This document shows positions 45,913 through 53,575 of a stretch of 60,848 bases of DNA, one piece after another. The stretch is from the NCBI GenBank assembly GCA_003331305.1, contig QOQB01000009.1, forward strand, positions 1-60,848, given 5' to 3'. Every line of letters starts with the position of its first letter. Position 1 is the first letter of the stretch. Made by a program: the position numbers and the translations under genes. The DNA comes from Flavobacteriales bacterium (GTDB lineage Bacteria > Bacteroidota > Bacteroidia > Flavobacteriales > Flavobacteriaceae). Under the pieces are notes generated by a model. That model saw nothing but the letters and a program-made list of their open reading frames with translations, made no database searches and had not been told where the DNA came from.

Positions 45913-47319
45913 TCAATTGATTGAATAGCCAATAATCTCTTGTTCAGGCAAGCGGCCCAAATCGTTTGTATCAATAATCCATTGCTCCAATAGGCTATTG
46001 AGTTTGCGTAGTTTTTTGGTGTAAAGTGCTTTGCCTGCCAAGTTATTGAGTTCAAAAGGATCTTTTTGCAAGTCGTAAAACTCTATCGCTGCTTTTGGTG
46101 TATCAAACCAGCGTTGTGCGTTTTTGTCCAACAAACCTTTTTCGCTTAGTGCGATCAATCGACGCATCATGGGCATCTTTTTTCTATAATTGACATCCAA
46201 CGCATGAGGAAGGGAAACATCATAGTTCTTAATAAGCTTGTATCGCCTGGTTTTAATCGATCTGATGCGATCTACTTGACCATCAAACCTGTCAGATGCC
46301 GTTACCAAATATTTTCTAGGCTTGGTTTTTTTATCTAAAATAGACATGCCCTGAAGGTAGTTCGGCAGGGGAATTTGCGCTAGTTGTAATACTGTTGGTA
46401 CCAAATCCACAAAACTCCATAGGTCGTCATTACGATTGCCAGCTTTAGCATTTTTTGGCAACTTAATCATGAGTGGTACTTTTATGCCCGAGTCATAAAT
46501 AGCACGTTTATGTCTTGGGAAAGGTCCGCCGTGATCGCTGTAAAAAAAGATGTAGGTATTGTCATACAAGCCCTGTTCTTTTAATTCACTGATGATGACC
46601 CCTATCTCTTTATCCATGCGCACCAAATTACTGTAATTCGTTGCCATATCTTCTCTAACAACGGGGTCGTCTGGAAAATAAGGAGGAATATTTTTGACCT
46701 CATCAGGAGTTACATAACGTTTGTTGTTTTGTTGTTTCCAAATTTGAGACTCGTGCGTGATTTGAAAATTAAACACGGCAAAAAAGGGTTGCCCTTCTCC
46801 GCGATTACGCCAATGGATATTAGCCTTTTGTTCTCCACTACAATAACGGCAAGTTTGATCCCAAGCGTCTTTGCTAATTTTAAAGTTATAATCTTGCTTG
46901 TTGCTATTGGTACAGTAATACCCTGCATCTCTTAAATACGTTGTAAAGGGTTTGATGTCAGTTGAGAATTTTGGTGAATAGCTGGGGATGCCTAGTTCAG
47001 GTTGATTCGTGTCACGTCCTTCATTATAGGCGCGCATGTTGTGAGTCCCCAAAGTAGTAGGATACATTCCCGTAATTATGGCGCTTCTAGCAGGCGCACA
47101 CACAGGAGTTGTAGCATGCATATTGTCGTAAATGACACTATCCGCTGCTAATGCTTCTAAGTGCGGTAGATAAACCGTATTATCGCCATACATGGGGAAG
47201 AATTCTGGCGATTGGTCTTCACTGACAAGCCAAATGATATTGGGTTGTTCGCCTTGGGCATTGGCAAAACAAAACGTCAATAAAGCGATACTGAAACTGC
47301 TTAAAAATTTTGTCATCAA
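45913..47319 (-). CDS. formylglycine-dependent sulfatase (S1 family, sulfamidase-like)
   Basis: 468 residues with signal peptide (ending FCFANAQG). The sulfatase signature is VCAPARSAIITGMYP, with Cys74 to be converted to formylglycine (C-x-P-x-R). Metal ligands include the acidic pair in WLVSEDQSPEF and the FYSDHGGPFPRHK segment. The SED opening and THNMRAY segment recall N-sulfoglucosamine sulfohydrolase-like S1 members, but substrate cannot be fixed. No T9SS tail, so it is probably periplasmic. Last gene of the PUL operon; its start overlaps the esterase stop by 4 nt. Confidence 0.88.
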   Translation of the reverse strand: MMTKFLSSFSIALLTFCFANAQGEQPNIIWLVSEDQSPEFFPMYGDNTVYLPHLEALAADSVIYDNMHATTPVCAPARSAIITGMYPTTLGTHNMRAYNEGRDTNQPELGIPSYSPKFSTDIKPFTTYLRDAGYYCTNSNKQDYNFKISKDAWDQTCRYCSGEQKANIHWRNRGEGQPFFAVFNFQITHESQIWKQQNNKRYVTPDEVKNIPPYFPDDPVVREDMATNYSNLVRMDKEIGVIISELKEQGLYDNTYIFFYSDHGGPFPRHKRAIYDSGIKVPLMIKLPKNAKAGNRNDDLWSFVDLVPTVLQLAQIPLPNYLQGMSILDKKTKPRKYLVTASDRFDGQVDRIRSIKTRRYKLIKNYDVSLPHALDVNYRKKMPMMRRLIALSEKGLLDKNAQRWFDTPKAAIEFYDLQKDPFELNNLAGKALYTKKLRKLNSLLEQWIIDTNDLGRLPEQEIIGYSIN

Positions 47320-48239
47320 TTAATAAAATTAGTGTAATATTTCTGATAAGTGTCAAAAAACATATTCCCAATTTTCTTCATACCTGTATAATTATAATGG
47401 CCAACAGGCTTTCCATTCCAATTGTGTGTATAAATGGGTGTGTAGTTATATGCATTAGGGTTATTGCTTTTGCGAATAAGAGAGACGTTTAAACTTTTTT
47501 TACTTGTATTGCTCATGCATGTAATTACTTTATTATTACCCACTCCTAACATAAGGAAAGGCATTTTTGGAACGCGATAATAATCTCTTACTTTTTGAAT
47601 GAGTACTGAAATATTTTGTCCATAGGTACTTGATGGTAAAGGACCATTATCTGACTCACCTTGCACCCACAACATGCCGACAATTTCAAAACTACCTGGA
47701 GGTAATTTTGCAAGCTGTGCATCAGTTGTTGAAATAAAATCTTCAAAAAGCTTTGGCTTATCCTCCTCGTTTTTAAGCCTTGCTTTTTCAATGCTCCAAT
47801 TTGGATTCCAGGCCCCATAAAGTGAAGTATCACCTTGAGAACGCTTAACAAATAGAAACTTCTCTTTGGGATAGGCTTTAGAAAGGGCTATGCCAAAAAA
47901 AAGTTCGGGACCAAAGCACTTATTAAGTCTAAATTTCTTTTTTACAAAAGGCCAGGGGTCAGTAACATCCAAAGGACCATTTACCAATATAGGATCATTT
48001 CCATCGTTAATAGTTCCTTTATAATAAAATTGTATGCGCTCTTGCGCAAATTTTAATGCTATAAGCTCCTCTTTGCTTAGCAAGTCAGCATTTCCACGAC
48101 CGTCCATGTTTGACTGCCCAGCAAGAATAAAAACTTTGGTTTTTCTAACACTCTGACCCAATAAGACGCCAGTAAATAATAAAAATAAAGTTGTAAGAAA
48201 AAAGTTATTTTTAATATAAATATTTTTGAGATAGTTCAT
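47316..48239 (-). CDS. SASA-domain carbohydrate acetylesterase (CE6-like)
   Basis: 307 residues with a signal peptide (LFLLFTGVLLGQS). An SGNH-type fold with the nucleophile in LAGQSNMDGRG (Ser43), the conserved LWVQGESDN block, and a C-terminal VGHYNYTGMKKIGNMF carrying the probable catalytic His. This layout is that of sialate-O-acetylesterase/CE6 enzymes, several of which are acetylxylan esterases. It overlaps the upstream sulfatase by 29 nt and the downstream one by 4 nt. It would remove acetyl groups that block glycosidases on the same glycan. Confidence 0.82.
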   Translation of the reverse strand: MNYLKNIYIKNNFFLTTLFLLFTGVLLGQSVRKTKVFILAGQSNMDGRGNADLLSKEELIALKFAQERIQFYYKGTINDGNDPILVNGPLDVTDPWPFVKKKFRLNKCFGPELFFGIALSKAYPKEKFLFVKRSQGDTSLYGAWNPNWSIEKARLKNEEDKPKLFEDFISTTDAQLAKLPPGSFEIVGMLWVQGESDNGPLPSSTYGQNISVLIQKVRDYYRVPKMPFLMLGVGNNKVITCMSNTSKKSLNVSLIRKSNNPNAYNYTPIYTHNWNGKPVGHYNYTGMKKIGNMFFDTYQKYYTNFIN

Positions 48240-49812
48240 CCGAGTCTTTATATTTATTACGAAGTTTTTTCAGTTTCTTTTTCATTTTAAGAATGATGCT
48301 TTGATATTTTGGATCATCGTAAAGGTTCGTCATTTCCTTCGGATCTGCTTTCCTGTCAAAAAACTCCCACTCATCAATATCGTAGTAAAAATGAACCAAT
48401 TTGAATTCTTTTGAAACGATACCATAATGACGCTTTACCATATGGACAGATGGGAATTCGTAATAGTGGTAGTACACAGCTTCTCGTGCCCATTTTTTAG
48501 TGTCCTCAAAAAGTAAGGGAAGTAAACTCTCACCTTGCATATCCTTGGGTGCTTTTATATTTGCTGCATCCAAAAATGTTTGCGCAAAGTCGAGGTTTTG
48601 CACCATTTCATCATTTGTAATTCCTGGTCTTATTTTATTGGGCCAGCGTATAAGTAGTGGGGTTTTAAAGGATTCGTCATAAATAAACCTTTTATCAAAC
48701 CAACCATGTTCACCCAAATAAAACCCTTGATCTGAGGTGTAAACAACAATCGTATTATCTTCCAAGTCATTTTCTTTCAGATAATCTAATACCCTACCAA
48801 CATTATCATCTACAGATGAAATCGTTGCGAGATAGTCTTGCATGTATCGCTGATATTTCCAAATGGTTTTTTCTTTATCAGACATATTTGGCCATTTGTT
48901 TTTAAAATCAGCACTGATTTTATCTAACGTTTTTCTGTAGTGCTCTTCTTGTCGTTTATTTGCTCGTCTAAATGGTCCTAAAAATTCGCCTGCTCCTGCT
49001 TTTTTTATCTTTCTACTCTCTCCAGTATAAGTGATGTCTTTGACCAAATCCCCCATTTGCTGTATTGTCTTTGGATAGACCTTATTGTCCTGCATTAAAT
49101 GCATGTGCTCAAAAATATTCATTTCGGCACTTGCAGCGGCTGAAGCCCTTTTTGAGTAGTCATCAAAAAGCGTTTCTGGTAATGGAAATTCTTTTTGGTA
49201 AAATTCCTCAAATTTTTCAGGACTTGGCCACCAAGCCCTGTGTGGTGCTTTGTGCAGATACATCATTAAAAATGGCTTCGATGTATCTCTTTTTTTATCA
49301 AACCAGTTCAAAGTAAGATCTGTGATGATATCTGTCACATACCCCGAAATTATTGTATCCTTTTTCTTTCCTATAAATTTGGGGTTTATGTAGTGACCTT
49401 GTCCAGGCAAAATTAAGAAGTCATCAAACCCTTTTGGGTTGTTTCCAAAGTGAAGTTTACCAAACATTGCCGTTTGATATCCTGCATTTTTAAACAATTG
49501 AGGAAAAGTCATTTGGGTTGTATCAAAAGGGAAAATATTATCAACTTTACCATTGAGATGACTAAATTTTCCAGTTAAAATCGTTGCTCTTGATGGAGCA
49601 CAAATGGAATTTGTCACACTTGCGTTTGAAAACAAAATTCCTTCATTTGCAATTTTATCAATATTGGGGGTCTTAATAAGCTTGTCATTATATGCACTGA
49701 TCGCTTGATACGCATGATCATCGGACATGATAAACAAAATATTTGGTCTTTTGTCTTGAGCTAAAATAAATGAACCCCAAACAGAAAATAATATAAATAC
49801 AAACTTTTTCAT
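48211..49812 (-). CDS. formylglycine-dependent sulfatase (S1 family, GlcNAc-6-sulfatase-like)
   Basis: 533 residues, signal peptide MKKFVFILFSVWGSFILAQ. Metal-site opening NILFIMSDDHAYQAISAY and the signature SICAPSRATILTGKFSHLNG, with Cys71 in C-x-P-x-R; later YTSDQGFYLGEHGWFDKRF supplies further metal and sulfate ligands. The general pattern is that of N-acetylglucosamine-6-sulfatase-like S1 enzymes found in many marine PULs. Periplasmic by its simple signal. One nucleotide separates it from the sulfatase upstream. Confidence 0.88.
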   Translation of the reverse strand: MKKFVFILFSVWGSFILAQDKRPNILFIMSDDHAYQAISAYNDKLIKTPNIDKIANEGILFSNASVTNSICAPSRATILTGKFSHLNGKVDNIFPFDTTQMTFPQLFKNAGYQTAMFGKLHFGNNPKGFDDFLILPGQGHYINPKFIGKKKDTIISGYVTDIITDLTLNWFDKKRDTSKPFLMMYLHKAPHRAWWPSPEKFEEFYQKEFPLPETLFDDYSKRASAAASAEMNIFEHMHLMQDNKVYPKTIQQMGDLVKDITYTGESRKIKKAGAGEFLGPFRRANKRQEEHYRKTLDKISADFKNKWPNMSDKEKTIWKYQRYMQDYLATISSVDDNVGRVLDYLKENDLEDNTIVVYTSDQGFYLGEHGWFDKRFIYDESFKTPLLIRWPNKIRPGITNDEMVQNLDFAQTFLDAANIKAPKDMQGESLLPLLFEDTKKWAREAVYYHYYEFPSVHMVKRHYGIVSKEFKLVHFYYDIDEWEFFDRKADPKEMTNLYDDPKYQSIILKMKKKLKKLRNKYKDSDELSQKYLY

Positions 49813-49813
49813 T

Positions 49814-51238
49814 TTAGTAAATTTTCTTTGATTTGATATTAATACTTAGACTGTCCATAAGGGCCTCATATTTTTCAAGATGCGATAAGTTTTCCATCTG
49901 AAGGGGGTCATTTTTCATGTCATAAAGCATTCTGCCAATTACTTTGCCTTCTTCAGAATACTTCCATTCTGAATAGGCATAATTATCCGATATAAACATA
50001 TCACCGTTAGTATAGCGTGAGTATGCATTTGTTTTAGAAATTAAATTTGGATCTTTTATATTTTGAACCAAGGACATACCCTCTAGCTGTTTGGGTTTTT
50101 CTATACCCAATAATTCACATATTGTTGGGTATATATCGATGAGTTCAACAAAACTATCAGACTTTCCAGAACTTGAAAGACCTGGAACTCTTATAAATAA
50201 GGGAACATGGTTTTCTACCTTGAATAAATTATGCTTAGACCATCTATTGTGGTCAGACAAACTAAAGCCATGATCACTAGTGATGATTACGATGGTGTTT
50301 TCGTAGAGCTCAAGGTCTTCAAGAGCCTGTAAAATGTTTCCAATTTGTTGATCGATATAACTCACACACGCATAATATCCATGAATTAGGTTAGTAGTCA
50401 TTTCCACATCCATGGTGAAGGTGGTTGCATTTAGTGCGGGCTTTTCTGAAAAATCTTTTTGAACTCCTTTGTATTTAGCTAACTCGTACCAATTCCCTGC
50501 GCCCTCATACGCAGTTGTTGGGAATTTGTTGTTTATTGGGGTTGTAATCTTGTTTCTGTCATACATTTCCCAATATTTTGCAGGAGCATTAAATGGTAGA
50601 TGGGGCTTTAAAAAGCCTGCGGCAAGAAAAAATGATTCTTTATTCGCTTTCAATTTCTTTAAATCTCTGATTGTTTTTGCAGCAATTTTTCCATCCTTGT
50701 ATGCTTGGTCTTCAACATTAGCCTTTTCATAAGGCACATGATTATTTTCATGTGGAAGATTGCTGGCTTCGATATTTTCATCCAAAAGATAATCTTTTGG
50801 GGTTGTGGATCTTGGTCGCCATAATTCATCCCAGGTAGAAGCTTTATCTGATTGGTTATGTGAAACCTTTCCATTGCTAATCGTAGTATAGCCCTTGGCT
50901 TGCAACAATTGCGAGATGGTTACGGCTTGTGGCATATCTTCATCAATAGAAGTGTAATACTTCTTATAATATTCTCTAGTTGGCCTCATGCCTGTCAGGA
51001 TACTTGCCCTTGAGGCACCACAAGTGGGAATGTTCACAAAAGCATTATTAAATTGTACTGCATTTTTTGAAAACGATGTAATGTTCGGTGCTACAACCTG
51101 AGTTGCCCCATATGTAGGCAGAGCAGGTCGGAGGTCATCTACAATGATCAGAAGAACGTTTTTTTTATTTGATTCTTGCGCTATTGTTGAAAAGCAAAAG
51201 AAGCCACAAATTATTAATAAATAAATATTAGTTTTCAT
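49814..51238 (-). CDS. sulfatase with variant C-x-A-x-R active site (iduronate-2-sulfatase-like)
   Basis: 474 residues, signal peptide ending STIAQES. Opening VLLIIVDDLRPALPTYGATQ VVAPN is that of iduronate-2-sulfatase-like S1 proteins. The active-site motif reads PTCGASRASILTGMRPT, Cys73-Gly-Ala-Ser-Arg77: alanine replaces the proline of C-x-P-x-R. The other catalytic elements are present (ITSDHGFSLSDHNRWSKHN, GFLKPHLPFNAP). The Cys may need a maturase that accepts Ala. It overlaps the GH3 gene by 11 nt. Confidence 0.85.
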   Translation of the reverse strand: MKTNIYLLIICGFFCFSTIAQESNKKNVLLIIVDDLRPALPTYGATQVVAPNITSFSKNAVQFNNAFVNIPTCGASRASILTGMRPTREYYKKYYTSIDEDMPQAVTISQLLQAKGYTTISNGKVSHNQSDKASTWDELWRPRSTTPKDYLLDENIEASNLPHENNHVPYEKANVEDQAYKDGKIAAKTIRDLKKLKANKESFFLAAGFLKPHLPFNAPAKYWEMYDRNKITTPINNKFPTTAYEGAGNWYELAKYKGVQKDFSEKPALNATTFTMDVEMTTNLIHGYYACVSYIDQQIGNILQALEDLELYENTIVIITSDHGFSLSDHNRWSKHNLFKVENHVPLFIRVPGLSSSGKSDSFVELIDIYPTICELLGIEKPKQLEGMSLVQNIKDPNLISKTNAYSRYTNGDMFISDNYAYSEWKYSEEGKVIGRMLYDMKNDPLQMENLSHLEKYEALMDSLSINIKSKKIY

Positions 51239-53573
51239 TGATATATATGTTTTTAGTTAATTCGAGTGTTGTTTTTTTGAGTTTAACCAAATTTGAAGAG
51301 TTGCCAACAAAAATGTTGAAGTCACCTTCTTCAGCTTTATACTTCATTTCTCTATCATAAAACGCAAAATCACCGAGTGCTAGGCTAAAGGATACGCGTT
51401 TCGTCTCGCCTGGAGCCACATTTACTTTTTTGTATCCCTTGAGTTCCAGTACTGGTCGAGTAACACTACTGAATACGTCTCGGATGTAAAGCTGAACAGT
51501 TTCCATGCCCTCTCTTTCGCCAGTATTTTTAACATCTACCTCAACATGCACCTTCCCACTACCATCCCATACAGATGTAGATAGAATTGGTTTTGAAATA
51601 GAGAAAGTGGTATAACTTAACCCGTAACCAAATGGGTGAAGCGGTTTTGTTTTCTCAAAAGCATACTTATGTACATAATTTGTGGGTTTGTGGTTATATA
51701 CCATTATTAGCTGACCTACTGACCTTGCAGTCGTAATTGGCATTTTCCCGCTTGGATTAATCATTCCAAAAACTATTTTGCCCAACGACTTACCGCCCAT
51801 ACTTCCGGGCTCCCATGCATGAATAATTGATTTAATATTCTCTTCTATCCATGGCTCGCTGATCGGTTTGCCACTTACATAAACAACCGTCATATTTTTG
51901 TTTTTTTCATAAATGGCTTTCACTAAATCTAGTTGTTTTCCTGGAAGACCTAAAAAACTTCTCGCCTTATTTTCTCCTGCTGTCTTTTCAAAACTTTTAC
52001 CGCCTTCCCAATTATATCTTAATGAATTATCGCCAACAACAACAAATACGTGGTCATAATTTGCTGACATTTCAGAAGTAGCTGTAATCTTCGAAACTTG
52101 AATATTTCTAATCTTAATTCCTGAATCAAAATAATCTACTTTGTGATTATACTTTTCTCCTATTTCCTTTATACCTTCAAAAATGGTTACCACGTTTTCT
52201 GAAGGCTGTTCAAAATGCCAATCGCCCAAGGTAGTGTTGTTATTTGCATTAGGTCCCGTAACCAATATCCGCTTTGAGTTTGAGTTATTGATTGGAAGTA
52301 AGTCGTTATTTTTTAATAGTGTAATCGAATTATCAGCTATTTCTTCAGCTTTATCCAAATGACTTCTTATAAACACATTTTCTACTATTTTGGAGGTGTC
52401 CACAAATCGGTTTTCGAATAAACCAAGTTGGAATTTTGCGTATAATATTTTTGAGCATGCTTCATCAACGCGATCCATTGATAGTTTTTTTTCTTTGACT
52501 AAAGCAACAACATAATCGTAAAAATCAGGTCCGTGCATATTCATGTCCATACCTGCAGCTACCGAAAACAAGGATGCTTCTTTGTAATTTCTAGCCACCT
52601 TGTGATACGACCATATTCGCTTAACGTCGTACCAATCGCTCACAAAAAATCCTTCAAAACCCCATTCATTTCTAAACAGATCTGTCATAAGACCTTTGTG
52701 CATATGACTAGGGGTACCATTAAGTTCGTTATGCGCTGCCATTATGGAATAAACGCCAGCGTCTATTGCCTTTTTATATGGAGGCAAATGAATTTCATAA
52801 AGTGTTCTTTCTGAAACATCCATTGGAGAAATATTAAGTCCATTGAGTGGTTCAGCTCCGGCAATCATATGCTTTACGCAGGCAATTACATTATTTGGAT
52901 TGCTAAAGTCGTCTCCTTGAAAACCTTCAATCATAGCTTTACCCATTTCTCCCACCATGAAAGGGTCTTCTCCAAAAGTTTCACCAACTCGACCCCACCT
53001 AGGGTCACGTGCAACGTCAATATTTGGCATAAAAGTCCATTGAGAACCTGTAGCCCTCATTTCCCTAGCACTTTGTTTGGCCACGTCATACGCAAAATCA
53101 TTATTAAACGTAGCAGCAATTGATATCGGCGATGGATAAACCGTTGTCCCGCTAACCATAGCATTTCCGTGAATGGCATCAATGCCAATTATAAGCGGAA
53201 TTTTTAATCTAGATTTTAAGGTAAAATCTTGTAAATAGTTTACCTCCTTGGGATCTAAAACGTGTAGAAAAGAGCCAATTTTCCCATCGATAATTTCTTG
53301 TGTTATTTCACTTTCAGACAAGCTATACATCGCGAAAGCATCTTTATTAAGCTTTGACAAATCCCCAGAAGCTTTTTTATTTCGCTGCTGTTTTTTTAAA
53401 TAATCTATTCCAACATATTGACACATTTGACCTACTTTTTCTTCCAAGGTCATTCGAGACATCAAATCAGCCACACGGCTGTCAACATTAGCGCTAGGGT
53501 TTAAATATATTGGGCTATTGTTTTGTCCAAAAACAACAGCACTTATCAATAAAACAAACAATTTTAATTTCAT
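51228..53573 (-). CDS. glycoside hydrolase family 3 (beta-xylosidase/beta-glucosidase type)
   Basis: 781 residues, secreted (signal MKLKLFVLLISAVVFGQ). Domain 1 is a TIM barrel with substrate-binding CVKHMIAG (Lys-His) and the nucleophile Asp313 in GFFVSDWYDV; the RDPRWGRVGETFGEDP block is typical of BglX-like enzymes. Domain 2 is the alpha/beta sandwich (YVSGKPISEPWIEENI, PGSMGGKSLGKIVFG), and a fibronectin-type domain closes the protein (PVLELKGYKKVNVAPGETKR). I chose the ATG at 53573; the frame also allows GTG at 53579. It follows the sulfatase-GH10 gene after 2 nt and probably trims oligosaccharides in the periplasm. Confidence 0.9.
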   Translation of the reverse strand: MKLKLFVLLISAVVFGQNNSPIYLNPSANVDSRVADLMSRMTLEEKVGQMCQYVGIDYLKKQQRNKKASGDLSKLNKDAFAMYSLSESEITQEIIDGKIGSFLHVLDPKEVNYLQDFTLKSRLKIPLIIGIDAIHGNAMVSGTTVYPSPISIAATFNNDFAYDVAKQSAREMRATGSQWTFMPNIDVARDPRWGRVGETFGEDPFMVGEMGKAMIEGFQGDDFSNPNNVIACVKHMIAGAEPLNGLNISPMDVSERTLYEIHLPPYKKAIDAGVYSIMAAHNELNGTPSHMHKGLMTDLFRNEWGFEGFFVSDWYDVKRIWSYHKVARNYKEASLFSVAAGMDMNMHGPDFYDYVVALVKEKKLSMDRVDEACSKILYAKFQLGLFENRFVDTSKIVENVFIRSHLDKAEEIADNSITLLKNNDLLPINNSNSKRILVTGPNANNNTTLGDWHFEQPSENVVTIFEGIKEIGEKYNHKVDYFDSGIKIRNIQVSKITATSEMSANYDHVFVVVGDNSLRYNWEGGKSFEKTAGENKARSFLGLPGKQLDLVKAIYEKNKNMTVVYVSGKPISEPWIEENIKSIIHAWEPGSMGGKSLGKIVFGMINPSGKMPITTARSVGQLIMVYNHKPTNYVHKYAFEKTKPLHPFGYGLSYTTFSISKPILSTSVWDGSGKVHVEVDVKNTGEREGMETVQLYIRDVFSSVTRPVLELKGYKKVNVAPGETKRVSFSLALGDFAFYDREMKYKAEEGDFNIFVGNSSNLVKLKKTTLELTKNIYINEN

Positions 53574-53575
53574 AA

